A DNA stretch of 24,813 nucleotides from Prevotella sp. UBA746. GTDB lineage: Bacteria; Bacteroidota; Bacteroidia; Bacteroidales; Bacteroidaceae. Below are positions 13,789 through 21,715 of this stretch, piece by piece. A program made the translations under genes and the position numbers. The DNA is taken from the NCBI GenBank assembly GCA_002298545.1, contig DBKQ01000058.1, positions 1 to 24,813 on the forward strand, in the 5' to 3' direction. The stretch's first letter is position 1; the number at the start of each line of letters is the position of its first letter. The notes under the pieces are model-generated. The model worked only from the letters and a program-made list of their open reading frames with translations. It was not told the origin of the DNA and ran no database searches.

Positions 13789-14703
13789 ATGACCAATATA
13801 ATTGACACTTACCACGTACCCGTACTGCTTAAACAAAGCGTTGACGGGCTCGACATCAAACCGGGCGGCATTTACGTCGACGTTACATTCGGCGGCGGCG
13901 GACACAGTCGCGAAATTCTCTCGCGACTTGACAACAGCGGACACCTGTACAGTTTCGACCAGGATGCCGACGCCGAGAGGAACGTGGAGCCACAAGGAAA
14001 CTTCACCTTCGTCAGGAGCAATTTCAGATACTTAAAGAACTGGATGAGATACTATGGAGTGGAAGGCATCGACGGACTACTGGCTGACCTCGGAGTGTCA
14101 AGTCATCACTTCGACGACGAAACGAGGGGATTCTCGTTCCGATTCGACGCACCTCTCGACATGAGGATGAACAAGCGCGGTGGCGATACGGCGGCTGACT
14201 TGCTTAACAAAATGGACGAGGAACAACTTGCCGACATTTTCTACCTCTACGGCGAACTGAAAAACTCGCGACGCATTGCTGCCACAATAGTCAAGGCAAG
14301 GACTCAGAAGCCGATACTGACAACTCAGGATCTGATTGACGTAACGGAACAACTGTTCCCGAAGGAAAGGGGAAAGAAGGAAATGGCAAAGCTCTTCCAG
14401 GCTCTGCGCATCGTGGTCAACCACGAGATGTCGGCTCTCAGGGAAATGCTCGAGGCTGCAACAAGCTTGCTTAAACCTGGCGGCAGACTTTCGGTTATAA
14501 CATACCACAGTCTGGAAGACCGCATCGTGAAGAACATGATGAAGGCGGGAAACCCGGAGGGTAAAGTAAAACAGGACTTCTTCGGAAGATGCGAGACGCC
14601 ATACAGGCTCGTGAACAACAAGGTCATAATACCAGACACAGAGGAGCAGCAGCGCAATCCGCGCAGCAGAAGCGCTAAACTCAGAATAGCCGAAAAGAAA
14701 TGA
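13789..14703 (+). CDS. rsmH: 16S rRNA (cytosine-1402-N4) methyltransferase RsmH
   Basis: RsmH (MraW) methylates N4 of C1402 in the decoding centre of 16S rRNA using S-adenosylmethionine. From the start MTNIIDTYHVPVLL the protein has 304 residues, the normal size. The SAM-binding motif VDVTFGGGGHS is at 30-40, followed by the family blocks DGLLADLGVSSHHFD, GFSFRFDAPLDMRMN, LFQALRIVVNHEMSAL and YHSLEDRIVKN. The frame is open back to an ATG at 13711 inside mraZ, but the added 26 residues are not family-like; the TYHVPVLL opening marks the true start. The stop overlaps the ftsL start by 4 bases (ATGA), so translation is coupled. Confidence 0.97.
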   Translation: MTNIIDTYHVPVLLKQSVDGLDIKPGGIYVDVTFGGGGHSREILSRLDNSGHLYSFDQDADAERNVEPQGNFTFVRSNFRYLKNWMRYYGVEGIDGLLADLGVSSHHFDDETRGFSFRFDAPLDMRMNKRGGDTAADLLNKMDEEQLADIFYLYGELKNSRRIAATIVKARTQKPILTTQDLIDVTEQLFPKERGKKEMAKLFQALRIVVNHEMSALREMLEAATSLLKPGGRLSVITYHSLEDRIVKNMMKAGNPEGKVKQDFFGRCETPYRLVNNKVIIPDTEEQQRNPRSRSAKLRIAEKK

Positions 14704-15158
14704 AAGAAGAAGAGACAAAAAAAGACATAAAGGAACAGCAGGCAAGCGCTGAGGAACAAGAGCAACAGGCGGAACGCGAAGAGCTAAGGCGAATCGTGGA
14801 GGAGCAGGCAAGAGAGGACGAGCTTCCCCTCTCGGCCGAGTTTACGCTAAAGAAAATCCTCGGCGGTGAGTTCCTGAATGCCAAACTGCTCCGCAAACAG
14901 ATATGGCTCGTAATGCTCATCATGGCATTCACCATAGTATACGTATCGAACAGATACAGCTGCGACCAGCAGCGAATAGAAATATCAAAGCTGACAAAAG
15001 ACCTGGAGGAGGCTAAACTCAAATCCATGTCGAGCGCAAGCGAACTGACGGAGATGAGCCGCGAGAGCAATGTGCTTGAAATGTTGAGGATGAACAAGGA
15101 CAGCGTTCTTCATATCCCGACACAACCACCTTATATAATAAATGTTCCGGAACAATGA
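14700..15158 (+). CDS. ftsL: FtsL-like cell division protein
   Basis: This 152-residue bitopic membrane protein sits in the FtsL position between rsmH and ftsI. It has a highly charged, Glu/Gln-rich helical N-terminus (1-42, probable coiled coil), one membrane segment at about 68-84, a coiled-coil stretch at 88-125 (ISKLTKDLEEAKLKSM) and a short extracytoplasmic tail ending with proline-rich residues. FtsL proteins are poorly conserved in sequence; in Bacteroidales this slot is usually annotated as FtsL-like. It probably works with FtsI and FtsW in septal peptidoglycan synthesis. Both ends overlap the neighbours by 4 bases (ATGA), which argues for tight coupling. Identity is from topology and location. 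Confidence 0.82.
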   Translation: MKEEETKKDIKEQQASAEEQEQQAEREELRRIVEEQAREDELPLSAEFTLKKILGGEFLNAKLLRKQIWLVMLIMAFTIVYVSNRYSCDQQRIEISKLTKDLEEAKLKSMSSASELTEMSRESNVLEMLRMNKDSVLHIPTQPPYIINVPEQ

Positions 15159-17314
15159 GCAAACCATTAGACAACAAGAAAATAATATCCAGATACAAGC
15201 TCGTGGCATGGGTCATGGCTGCTATCGGAGCTATTATAATCGGAAGGATTATATATATAGGTACGGTGAAACACGACTACTGGATGAAGGTGGCTGCCCA
15301 GAAAAGGATTGAAAACGAGCCTATCATTCCTGAGCGCGGCAACATTCTGAGCTGCGACGGACGACTGCTGTCTGGTACGCTGCCCGAATATGAAGTAAAA
15401 ATAGACTTCAGCGTGTGCAAACAGTTTCGCGACTCGATGTGGCACGCCGATTTCAACAAAATATGCGACGGACTTCACAGGATTTTTCCTGACAAGAGCA
15501 TCTCGGATATTAAAGAGCATCTGCAGAAAGGATACGACAAGACGAGCAAGAGCTGGGCTATCGTGAAGGGAAGGGTTACTTTCGAGCAGTTCTCCGCCAT
15601 AAAGAAACTGCCGGTGTTTAACCAGGCACCATACAGAGGAGGATTCAACTACGAAACGTTCTCTACAAGAAAGAAGCCTTTCGGCTCACTTGCATCGAGA
15701 ACTATCGGCGACCTCGTAACATGGAACGGTAAGCCGAAGAACGGACTTGAACAGTGGTTTGACTCCTATCTAAGAGGTGTGCCCGGAGTAAAGAACATCA
15801 AAAAGGTTTTCAACAAGAATATTGCGGAGGTGGAAAAGGAGCCGGTAAACGGTTCTGACATCATAACGACTCTCGACGTGGGCATGCAAGACCTCTCTGA
15901 ACGGGCTCTCGTGGAGAAGCTACGCGAGATTAACGGTACGGTGGGTGTGGCTATCGTCATGGAAGTGAAGACCGGCGACATAAAGGCAATGGTGAACATG
16001 ACGAAATGCGGCGACGGCAACTACTACGAGATAAAGAACAACGCCGTGTCGGATCTGCTCGAACCGGGTTCCGTATTCAAAACGGCTTCGATAATGCTCG
16101 CCCTCGACGACGGCATGTGTGACACTACCTACATGGTCGACACGGGATGCGGAGTATGGGACATGTATGGTGCGAAGATGAAGGACCACAACTGGGCAAA
16201 GGGCGGATACGGAACTATTTCACTGCCGAAGACCCTTGAGGTCAGCTCTAATATCGGAGTGAGCCGCATCATCGACAGGTTCTACGGACAGCATCCGGAG
16301 AAATTCGTGGAAGGGATAAAGCGGCTCGGAATGGGAGCTGAACTCCACTTGCCTTTCGTGGGAGCGGCTAAAGCACAAATTCGCTCGCCGAAGAGGAACA
16401 AAAAGGGGAAGATTATCAACAACTGGTATGGCACTACCCTGCCATGGATGAGTATCGGATACGAAACGCAGATTCCGCCGATATATACGCTGACCTTCTA
16501 CAATGCCATTGCCAACAATGGAAAGATGGTGGCGCCGAGATTCGTGAAAGCAGTGATGAAAGACGGCGAAATCGTGAAGGACTTCCCGACCACCGTTATT
16601 AGAGAACGGATATGTAAAGAGAAAACGCTGAAAGAAATGCAGACTATTCTCTATCATGTCGTTAGCCAAGGACTGGGAAAGCGTGCCGGATCGCCATCGT
16701 TTAAAGTGGCGGGAAAAACCGGAACGGCACAGATATCAAAGGGTAAGGCGGGATATAAGAACGGACAGACGAACTATCTCGTCAGCTTTGCCGGCTACTT
16801 CCCTGCCGACGCTCCAAGATACAGTTGCATCGTATGTATACAGAAACCGGGACTTCCGGCATCTGGAGGACTGCAAAGCGGTGCGGTGTTCCATCAGATA
16901 TCCGAAGGTATTATGGCACAAAGCTTGAAGTTGCTTGCCTCTGATGCAAGGGATTCATCGTCGATAATGATGCCTCAAGTTAAATGCGGAAACATCCTAT
17001 CGGCCGACTATGTCCTGACGCATCTCAACATCAGGACTAACAAGAACTGGGGCGGCAGCTATGCCAACGGCAACCCTATATGGGGAAAGGCTGAAGACAG
17101 AAACGGCAGCGTCAGTCTCGTGAAACAACCGGTATACAGCAAATGGGTAATGCCCGACGTGACCGGGATGGGGGCACGTGATGCAGTATATATGCTGGAG
17201 ACCAGAGGACTGAAAGTTACTATCTACGGACGTGGAAAGGTTTACGAACAGAGTATACATCCGGGAGTAAAGATAAGGAGAGGGCAACGCTGCTCCATCA
17301 AGCTGAACAATTAG
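15155..17314 (+). CDS. ftsI: Septal penicillin-binding protein (class B transpeptidase) with PASTA domain
   Basis: This is the monofunctional transpeptidase of septal wall synthesis, the partner of FtsW. The 719-residue protein has a membrane anchor at about 15-36, a pedestal/dimerisation domain to about 240, and the transpeptidase domain to about 590. The active-site motifs are complete: SVFK with catalytic S306 and K309, SSN at 364-366 and KTGT at 521-524. A single C-terminal PASTA domain occupies about 664-719 (VMPDVTGMGARDAV...). PASTA tails also occur in SpoVD-like proteins of Firmicutes; here position in the cluster and the family habit in Bacteroidetes favour FtsI. The start overlaps the ftsL stop by 4 bases. 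A repeat-filled gap of 95 bases follows. Confidence 0.95.
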   Translation: MSKPLDNKKIISRYKLVAWVMAAIGAIIIGRIIYIGTVKHDYWMKVAAQKRIENEPIIPERGNILSCDGRLLSGTLPEYEVKIDFSVCKQFRDSMWHADFNKICDGLHRIFPDKSISDIKEHLQKGYDKTSKSWAIVKGRVTFEQFSAIKKLPVFNQAPYRGGFNYETFSTRKKPFGSLASRTIGDLVTWNGKPKNGLEQWFDSYLRGVPGVKNIKKVFNKNIAEVEKEPVNGSDIITTLDVGMQDLSERALVEKLREINGTVGVAIVMEVKTGDIKAMVNMTKCGDGNYYEIKNNAVSDLLEPGSVFKTASIMLALDDGMCDTTYMVDTGCGVWDMYGAKMKDHNWAKGGYGTISLPKTLEVSSNIGVSRIIDRFYGQHPEKFVEGIKRLGMGAELHLPFVGAAKAQIRSPKRNKKGKIINNWYGTTLPWMSIGYETQIPPIYTLTFYNAIANNGKMVAPRFVKAVMKDGEIVKDFPTTVIRERICKEKTLKEMQTILYHVVSQGLGKRAGSPSFKVAGKTGTAQISKGKAGYKNGQTNYLVSFAGYFPADAPRYSCIVCIQKPGLPASGGLQSGAVFHQISEGIMAQSLKLLASDARDSSSIMMPQVKCGNILSADYVLTHLNIRTNKNWGGSYANGNPIWGKAEDRNGSVSLVKQPVYSKWVMPDVTGMGARDAVYMLETRGLKVTIYGRGKVYEQSIHPGVKIRRGQRCSIKLNN

Positions 17315-17322
17315 CATCTGCA

Positions 17323-17376
17323 AGTTCTCCCAGTTCTCCCAGTTCTCGCAGAACTCCCAGAACTCCCAGAACTCCC
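17323..17376. repeat. Six 9-base units in mirrored arrangement
   Basis: AGTTCTCCC occurs twice, then AGTTCTCGC, then AGAACTCCC three times, filling 54 bases of the ftsI-murE gap. AGTTCT and AGAACT are complementary, so the transcript can fold into three 6-bp stems separated by CCC/CCC internal loops. It is non-coding. Confidence 0.85.
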
Positions 17377-17409
17377 ATAAAAAGAAAAAACAACTAAAAA
17401 CAATACGAT

Positions 17410-18858
17410 ATGAAGTTAGAAGAACTTTTAAAGAACATAACACCTCTCGCCATTAACGGCGAGACGGACATAGACATAAAGGGCGTGAACATCGACTCAC
17501 GGAAGATTGCCGACGGACACCTGTTTATCGCACTGCGAGGCACACAAGTGGATGGGCACAAGTTTATAGCCAAAGCAATAGAAATGGGAGCCAAGGCTGT
17601 TCTCTGCGAAGATATGCCGGAGGAAAAGGCGGAAGGAGTAACATATGTACAGGTGGAATCTACCGAAGACGCCGTAGGAAAAGTTGCAACCCTGTTCTAC
17701 GGAGACCCGTCGAGAAAGTTGAAGCTCGTGGGCGTAACCGGCACCAACGGCAAGACGACAATCGCCACCTTATTATATAATATGTTCAGAAAGTTAGGAT
17801 ATAAATGCGGACTATTGTCTACGGTCTGCAATTATATCGAAGACGAGGCGATACCTGCCGACCATACTACACCGGACCCGATAGAGCTAAACTATCTGTT
17901 GCACCGCATGGTGGAAGCCGGTTGCCAATATGCCTTCATGGAATGTAGCTCTCATGCCATCGCACAGAAGAGAATCGGAGGACTTAACTTTGCCGGAGGT
18001 ATATTTACCAACCTTACACGCGACCATCTCGACTACCACAAGACATTCGAGAACTACCGCAATGCAAAGAAGGCTTTCTTCGACATGCTGCCTAAAACGG
18101 CTTTCGCCATCACTAATGCCGACGATAAGAACGGCATGATAATGGTGCAGAACACTAAGGCTACGATAAAGACTTACTCTATCCGAACTATGGCGGACTT
18201 CAAGGCTAAAATCCTGGAGTGCCACTTCGGAGGAATGTATCTGGAGATTGACGGACGCGAAGTGGGGGTACAGTTTATCGGTAAATTCAACGTCAGCAAC
18301 TTGCTCGCCGTTTATGGAGCGGCTGTGATGTTGGGAGAGAAACCGGAAAACATACTTCTCGTAATGAGCACACTGAAAAGCGTTAGCGGCAGACTGGAGC
18401 CTATACAGTCGCCTGACGGATACACGGCGATTGTTGACTATGCTCATACACCGGATGCTCTGGAGAATGTTCTCAAGGCTATACATGAGGTGCTCAACGG
18501 CAAGGGACATGTAATAACAGTTTGCGGAGCCGGCGGCAACCGCGACAAAGGCAAACGACCGCTTATGGCACAGGAGGCAGTAAAACAAAGCGATAAGGTT
18601 ATCATCACAAGCGACAACCCTCGATTTGAAGAGCCGCAAGACATCATCAACGATATGCTTGCCGGACTTGACCAGCAACAGATGAAGAAGGTGGTGAGCA
18701 TCGTTGACCGCAAGGAGGCTATCCGCACGGCATGTATGATGGCTCAGAAAGGTGACGTTATCCTCGTTGCTGGAAAGGGACACGAGAATTATCAGGAGAT
18801 TAAAGGCGTGAAACACCATTTCGACGACAAGGAAGTGTTAAGGGAGATTATGAAATAA
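17410..18858 (+). CDS. murE: UDP-MurNAc-L-Ala-D-Glu:meso-diaminopimelate ligase
   Basis: MurE adds the third residue of the stem peptide to UDP-MurNAc-dipeptide in the cytoplasm using ATP. The 482-residue protein has the three Mur ligase domains: substrate domain (1-100), ATPase domain with GTNGKTT at 111-117, and C-terminal domain. The DNPR motif at 402-405 marks specificity for meso-diaminopimelate rather than lysine. The TTPDP segment and SSHA match the family's substrate-binding residues. Length is typical. It follows ftsI after 95 bases and precedes mraY; murF, which often lies here in other phyla, is absent. No promoter match was recognised in the gap. Confidence 0.97.
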   Translation: MKLEELLKNITPLAINGETDIDIKGVNIDSRKIADGHLFIALRGTQVDGHKFIAKAIEMGAKAVLCEDMPEEKAEGVTYVQVESTEDAVGKVATLFYGDPSRKLKLVGVTGTNGKTTIATLLYNMFRKLGYKCGLLSTVCNYIEDEAIPADHTTPDPIELNYLLHRMVEAGCQYAFMECSSHAIAQKRIGGLNFAGGIFTNLTRDHLDYHKTFENYRNAKKAFFDMLPKTAFAITNADDKNGMIMVQNTKATIKTYSIRTMADFKAKILECHFGGMYLEIDGREVGVQFIGKFNVSNLLAVYGAAVMLGEKPENILLVMSTLKSVSGRLEPIQSPDGYTAIVDYAHTPDALENVLKAIHEVLNGKGHVITVCGAGGNRDKGKRPLMAQEAVKQSDKVIITSDNPRFEEPQDIINDMLAGLDQQQMKKVVSIVDRKEAIRTACMMAQKGDVILVAGKGHENYQEIKGVKHHFDDKEVLREIMK

Positions 18859-18928
18859 TCCACAGTCACGAAAGGAATGAACAACAAGAAAGTAACAACG
18901 TGAAGGAAACAGGCTATGGAGAATTTAA

Positions 18929-18956
18929 ATTCTTCATTCTTTATTCTTCACTCTTC
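18929..18956. repeat. 7-base tandem repeat ATTCTTC (four units)
   Basis: ATTCTTC, ATTCTTT, ATTCTTC and ACTCTTC follow one another immediately upstream of mraY. An in-frame ATG at 18916 would make the repeat coding (FFILHSS), but MraY homology starts only at 18967. Confidence 0.75.
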
Positions 18957-18966
18957 ATTAATAATT

Positions 18967-20238
18967 ATGTTATACTATCTATTCAGATTCTTAGAGCAGT
19001 TTGGTATCCCGGGAAGCCATATGTGGGGATATATCTCATTCCGTGCTTTACTGGCACTCATTTTGTCGCTCATAATCTCGGCATGGTTCGGAGAGAAATT
19101 TATCAAATACTTGAAGAGCAAGCAGATTACCGAGACACAACGTGACGCTAAAATTGACCCGTTTGGAGTAAAGAAAATCGGTGTGCCTTCTATGGGAGGC
19201 ATCATCATAATCGTGGCTATCTTGCTGCCGGTTATTCTGCTTGGCAGAATGAGGAACATCTATCTCATACTGATGATTGTTACTACGGTATGGCTGGGAT
19301 TCCTCGGAGGACTTGACGACTATATCAAGATTTTCAGACACAACAAGGAGGGACTTCCTGGCAGATTCAAAATCGTAGGACAGATTAGTATCGGTCTTAT
19401 TGTTGGACTTATCCTATGGATGAGCCCTGACGCTAAGGTTAACGAGAACGTTACGCTGAAGAAAGAGAACGGAACGGAGATTGTGGTAAAACACCGTGCC
19501 GAACCGGTGAAGTCGCTGAAAACTACAATTCCTTTTGTAAAAGGACATAACCTCGACTATGCCAACATTATGGCGTTCTGCGGGAAATACAAGGTTGCTG
19601 CAGGATGGATTCTCTTTGTCATCATGACGATACTTGTAGTAACGGCTGTATCAAATGGTGCAAACCTCAATGACGGCATGGACGGTATGTGTGCCGGCAA
19701 CTCAGCAATTATAGGTGTGGCTCTCGGTATATTCGCCTACGTGAGCAGTCATATTGAATATGCTGCATATCTGAACATAATGTATATACCGGGATCTCAG
19801 GAACTGGTGGTGTTCTTATGCGCATTCGTCGGAGCTTTGATAGGCTTCCTTTGGTATAATTCCTATCCTGCTCAGGTATTTATGGGGGATACCGGTTCGC
19901 TGACTATCGGAGGCATCATCGGTGTCTGCGCCATAATAATACACAAGGAGCTGATGCTTCCTATCCTTTGCGGCATATTTTTTGTTGAGAGCCTTAGTGT
20001 TATCCTGCAAGTGTATGTGGCTAAATGGGGAACGAAACACGGCAAGAAGATGCGCCTCATCAAGCGTGCTCCGCTACACGATACTTTCCGTACGACAAAC
20101 GAGCAACTTGACCCAAGCATCAAATACCTGTTCAAGAAGCCGAATACTGCTGTTCACGAATCTAAAATAACTATTAGATTCTGGATCGTAACGATAATTC
20201 TTGCAGCACTGACTATCATAACATTAAAGATGAGATAA
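18967..20238 (+). CDS. mraY: Phospho-N-acetylmuramoyl-pentapeptide transferase
   Basis: MraY transfers phospho-MurNAc-pentapeptide to undecaprenyl phosphate, giving lipid I at the inner face of the membrane. From MLYYLFRFLEQFG the protein has 423 residues with about ten membrane segments. Catalytic and Mg-binding motifs are present: LDDYIK with D117 and D118, NLNDGMDG with D236 and D239, and MGDTGS with D308. The cytoplasmic HHH motif of E. coli-type enzymes reads PLHDTF (H371) and is followed by an extra segment (residues about 378-395) before a closing HESKITIRFW; I believe this is normal in Bacteroidales but cannot check. A frame extension to 18916 is rejected because it runs through a 7-base tandem repeat. 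Neighbours are murE and murD. Confidence 0.95.
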   Translation: MLYYLFRFLEQFGIPGSHMWGYISFRALLALILSLIISAWFGEKFIKYLKSKQITETQRDAKIDPFGVKKIGVPSMGGIIIIVAILLPVILLGRMRNIYLILMIVTTVWLGFLGGLDDYIKIFRHNKEGLPGRFKIVGQISIGLIVGLILWMSPDAKVNENVTLKKENGTEIVVKHRAEPVKSLKTTIPFVKGHNLDYANIMAFCGKYKVAAGWILFVIMTILVVTAVSNGANLNDGMDGMCAGNSAIIGVALGIFAYVSSHIEYAAYLNIMYIPGSQELVVFLCAFVGALIGFLWYNSYPAQVFMGDTGSLTIGGIIGVCAIIIHKELMLPILCGIFFVESLSVILQVYVAKWGTKHGKKMRLIKRAPLHDTFRTTNEQLDPSIKYLFKKPNTAVHESKITIRFWIVTIILAALTIITLKMR

Positions 20239-20364
20239 TGGATTAGGGAGTAGGAAATGGGGATTAGAGATTAGCAGCTCTGTGTTCCCAATTCTCCATC
20301 AAATCCAAAACAGAAATTCCATAACTCCCAGTTCTCTTATCACATAAAACGAAAAGGAAGAAAA
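20239..20364. other. Repeat-derived spacer between mraY and murD
   Basis: The 126-base gap holds degenerate purine-rich then pyrimidine-rich pieces, such as TTAGGGAGTAGG, ATTCTCCATC and AACTCCCAGTTCTC. The last is close to the unit of the 17323-17376 repeat. No gene, promoter or clean terminator was seen. Confidence 0.5.
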
Positions 20365-21696
20365 ATGAAAAGAATTGTAATACTTGGAGCCGGCGAGAGC
20401 GGTGCCGGAGCTGCCGTACTGGCAAAGAAAGAAGGATTTGATGTATTTGTTTCCGACATGTCGTCGATTAAAGACAAATACAAAAAGCTGATGGACGACC
20501 ACGGCGTTGAATGGGAGGAAGGACACCATACGGAAGAGAAGATTCTCAACGCTGACGAAATCATCAAGAGTCCTGGCATACCTAAGGAAGCTCCGATGAT
20601 TCAGAAATGTATGGACAAAAACATACATATCATCAGCGAAATTGAATTTGCCGGAAGGTATACTAATTCTAAAATGATTTGTATAACTGGAAGCAACGGC
20701 AAAACTACAACAACGTCGCTTATTTACCATATCTTCAAGAATGCAGGGTATGATGCCGGACTGGCTGGCAATATCGGAAAGAGTCTGGCTCTGCAAGTGG
20801 CTGAGGATCCGCACGAATATTATATTATCGAACTGAGTTCTTTCCAGCTCGACAATATGTATGACTTCCGTGCCAACATTGCCATTCTACTTAATATCAC
20901 ACCAGACCACCTGGACAGATACGACTTCTGCATGCAGAATTATGTAGACGCTAAAATGAGAATCATTCAGAACCAGACGAGTGAGGACTCGTTCATCTTC
21001 TGGAACGATGACCCGGTGATAAAGAAAGAACTTGACAAATACGACATAAAGGCTGTAAAATGTCCGTTCTCTGAACTTAAAGAAAAAGGCTCCATCGGAT
21101 ACATCGAGGAGGGACAGTATAAAATCGAATACCCTACCCCATTCAATATGGAGCAGGAGGAACTGTCGCTGACAGGAAAGCACAATATCTACAACTCGCT
21201 TGCGGCAGGTATTGCATCTAATATCGCCGGCATAAAGAAGGAAGATATAAGAAAGAGCCTCAGCGACTTCCCGGGTGTTGAGCACAGACTTGAGAAGGTG
21301 ACTACTGTCGACGGCGTACTTTACGTCAACGACTCTAAGGCTACAAACGTGGATGCCTGCTGGTATGCCCTTGAGAGCATGAAAACTCCAACAATTCTTA
21401 TCCTTGGAGGAAAAGACAAGGGTAACGACTACAACGAGATTAAGGATCTTGTAAAAAAGAAGTGTGCCGGATTGGTATACCTCGGGGCTGACAACAAGAA
21501 GTTGCATGATTTCTTCGACGGTATGGGGATTCCTGTTGCCGACACCCACAACATGAAGGACTGCGTAAAGGCTTGCCACGAAATGGCAAAGCCGGGATAT
21601 ACAGTACTGCTCAGTCCGTGTTGTGCAAGTTTCGACTTGTTTAAGAATATGGAAGACAGAGGCGAACAATTCAAGAGCCTCGTCAGACAACTATAA
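20365..21696 (+). CDS. murD: UDP-MurNAc-L-alanine:D-glutamate ligase
   Basis: MurD adds D-glutamate to UDP-MurNAc-L-alanine in the cytoplasm with ATP. The 443-residue protein has the Rossmann-like N-domain (VILGAGESGAGAAVLA at about 4-19), the ATPase domain with GSNGKTTT at 109-116, and the ligase C-domain. Family blocks ELSSFQLDN, ITPDHLDRY, NDSKATN and GGKDKG are all present. The closing LLSPCCASFDLFKNMEDRG is the MurD signature of the SPACASFD type with a Cys in place of Ala. The length is normal. It follows a 126-base repeat spacer after mraY and precedes ftsW by 19 bases. Confidence 0.97.
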   Translation: MKRIVILGAGESGAGAAVLAKKEGFDVFVSDMSSIKDKYKKLMDDHGVEWEEGHHTEEKILNADEIIKSPGIPKEAPMIQKCMDKNIHIISEIEFAGRYTNSKMICITGSNGKTTTTSLIYHIFKNAGYDAGLAGNIGKSLALQVAEDPHEYYIIELSSFQLDNMYDFRANIAILLNITPDHLDRYDFCMQNYVDAKMRIIQNQTSEDSFIFWNDDPVIKKELDKYDIKAVKCPFSELKEKGSIGYIEEGQYKIEYPTPFNMEQEELSLTGKHNIYNSLAAGIASNIAGIKKEDIRKSLSDFPGVEHRLEKVTTVDGVLYVNDSKATNVDACWYALESMKTPTILILGGKDKGNDYNEIKDLVKKKCAGLVYLGADNKKLHDFFDGMGIPVADTHNMKDCVKACHEMAKPGYTVLLSPCCASFDLFKNMEDRGEQFKSLVRQL

Positions 21697-21703
21697 TATT
21701 TAC

Positions 21704-21708
21704 GGAGG
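21704..21708 (+). promoter_or_regulatory. Shine-Dalgarno sequence of ftsW
   Basis: GGAGG lies 7 bases before the ftsW ATG. Such strong sites are uncommon in Bacteroidetes, and most other starts in this window lack one. It fixes the start at 21716. Confidence 0.6.
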
Positions 21709-21715
21709 CAAATAA

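Noticed and set aside
17887..18819. 310-residue open frame on the minus strand
   Set aside because: It is antisense to murE, which has complete ligase motifs.
18916..18966. Earlier start of mraY
   Set aside because: The extension would translate a 7-base tandem repeat; MraY homology begins at MLYYLF.
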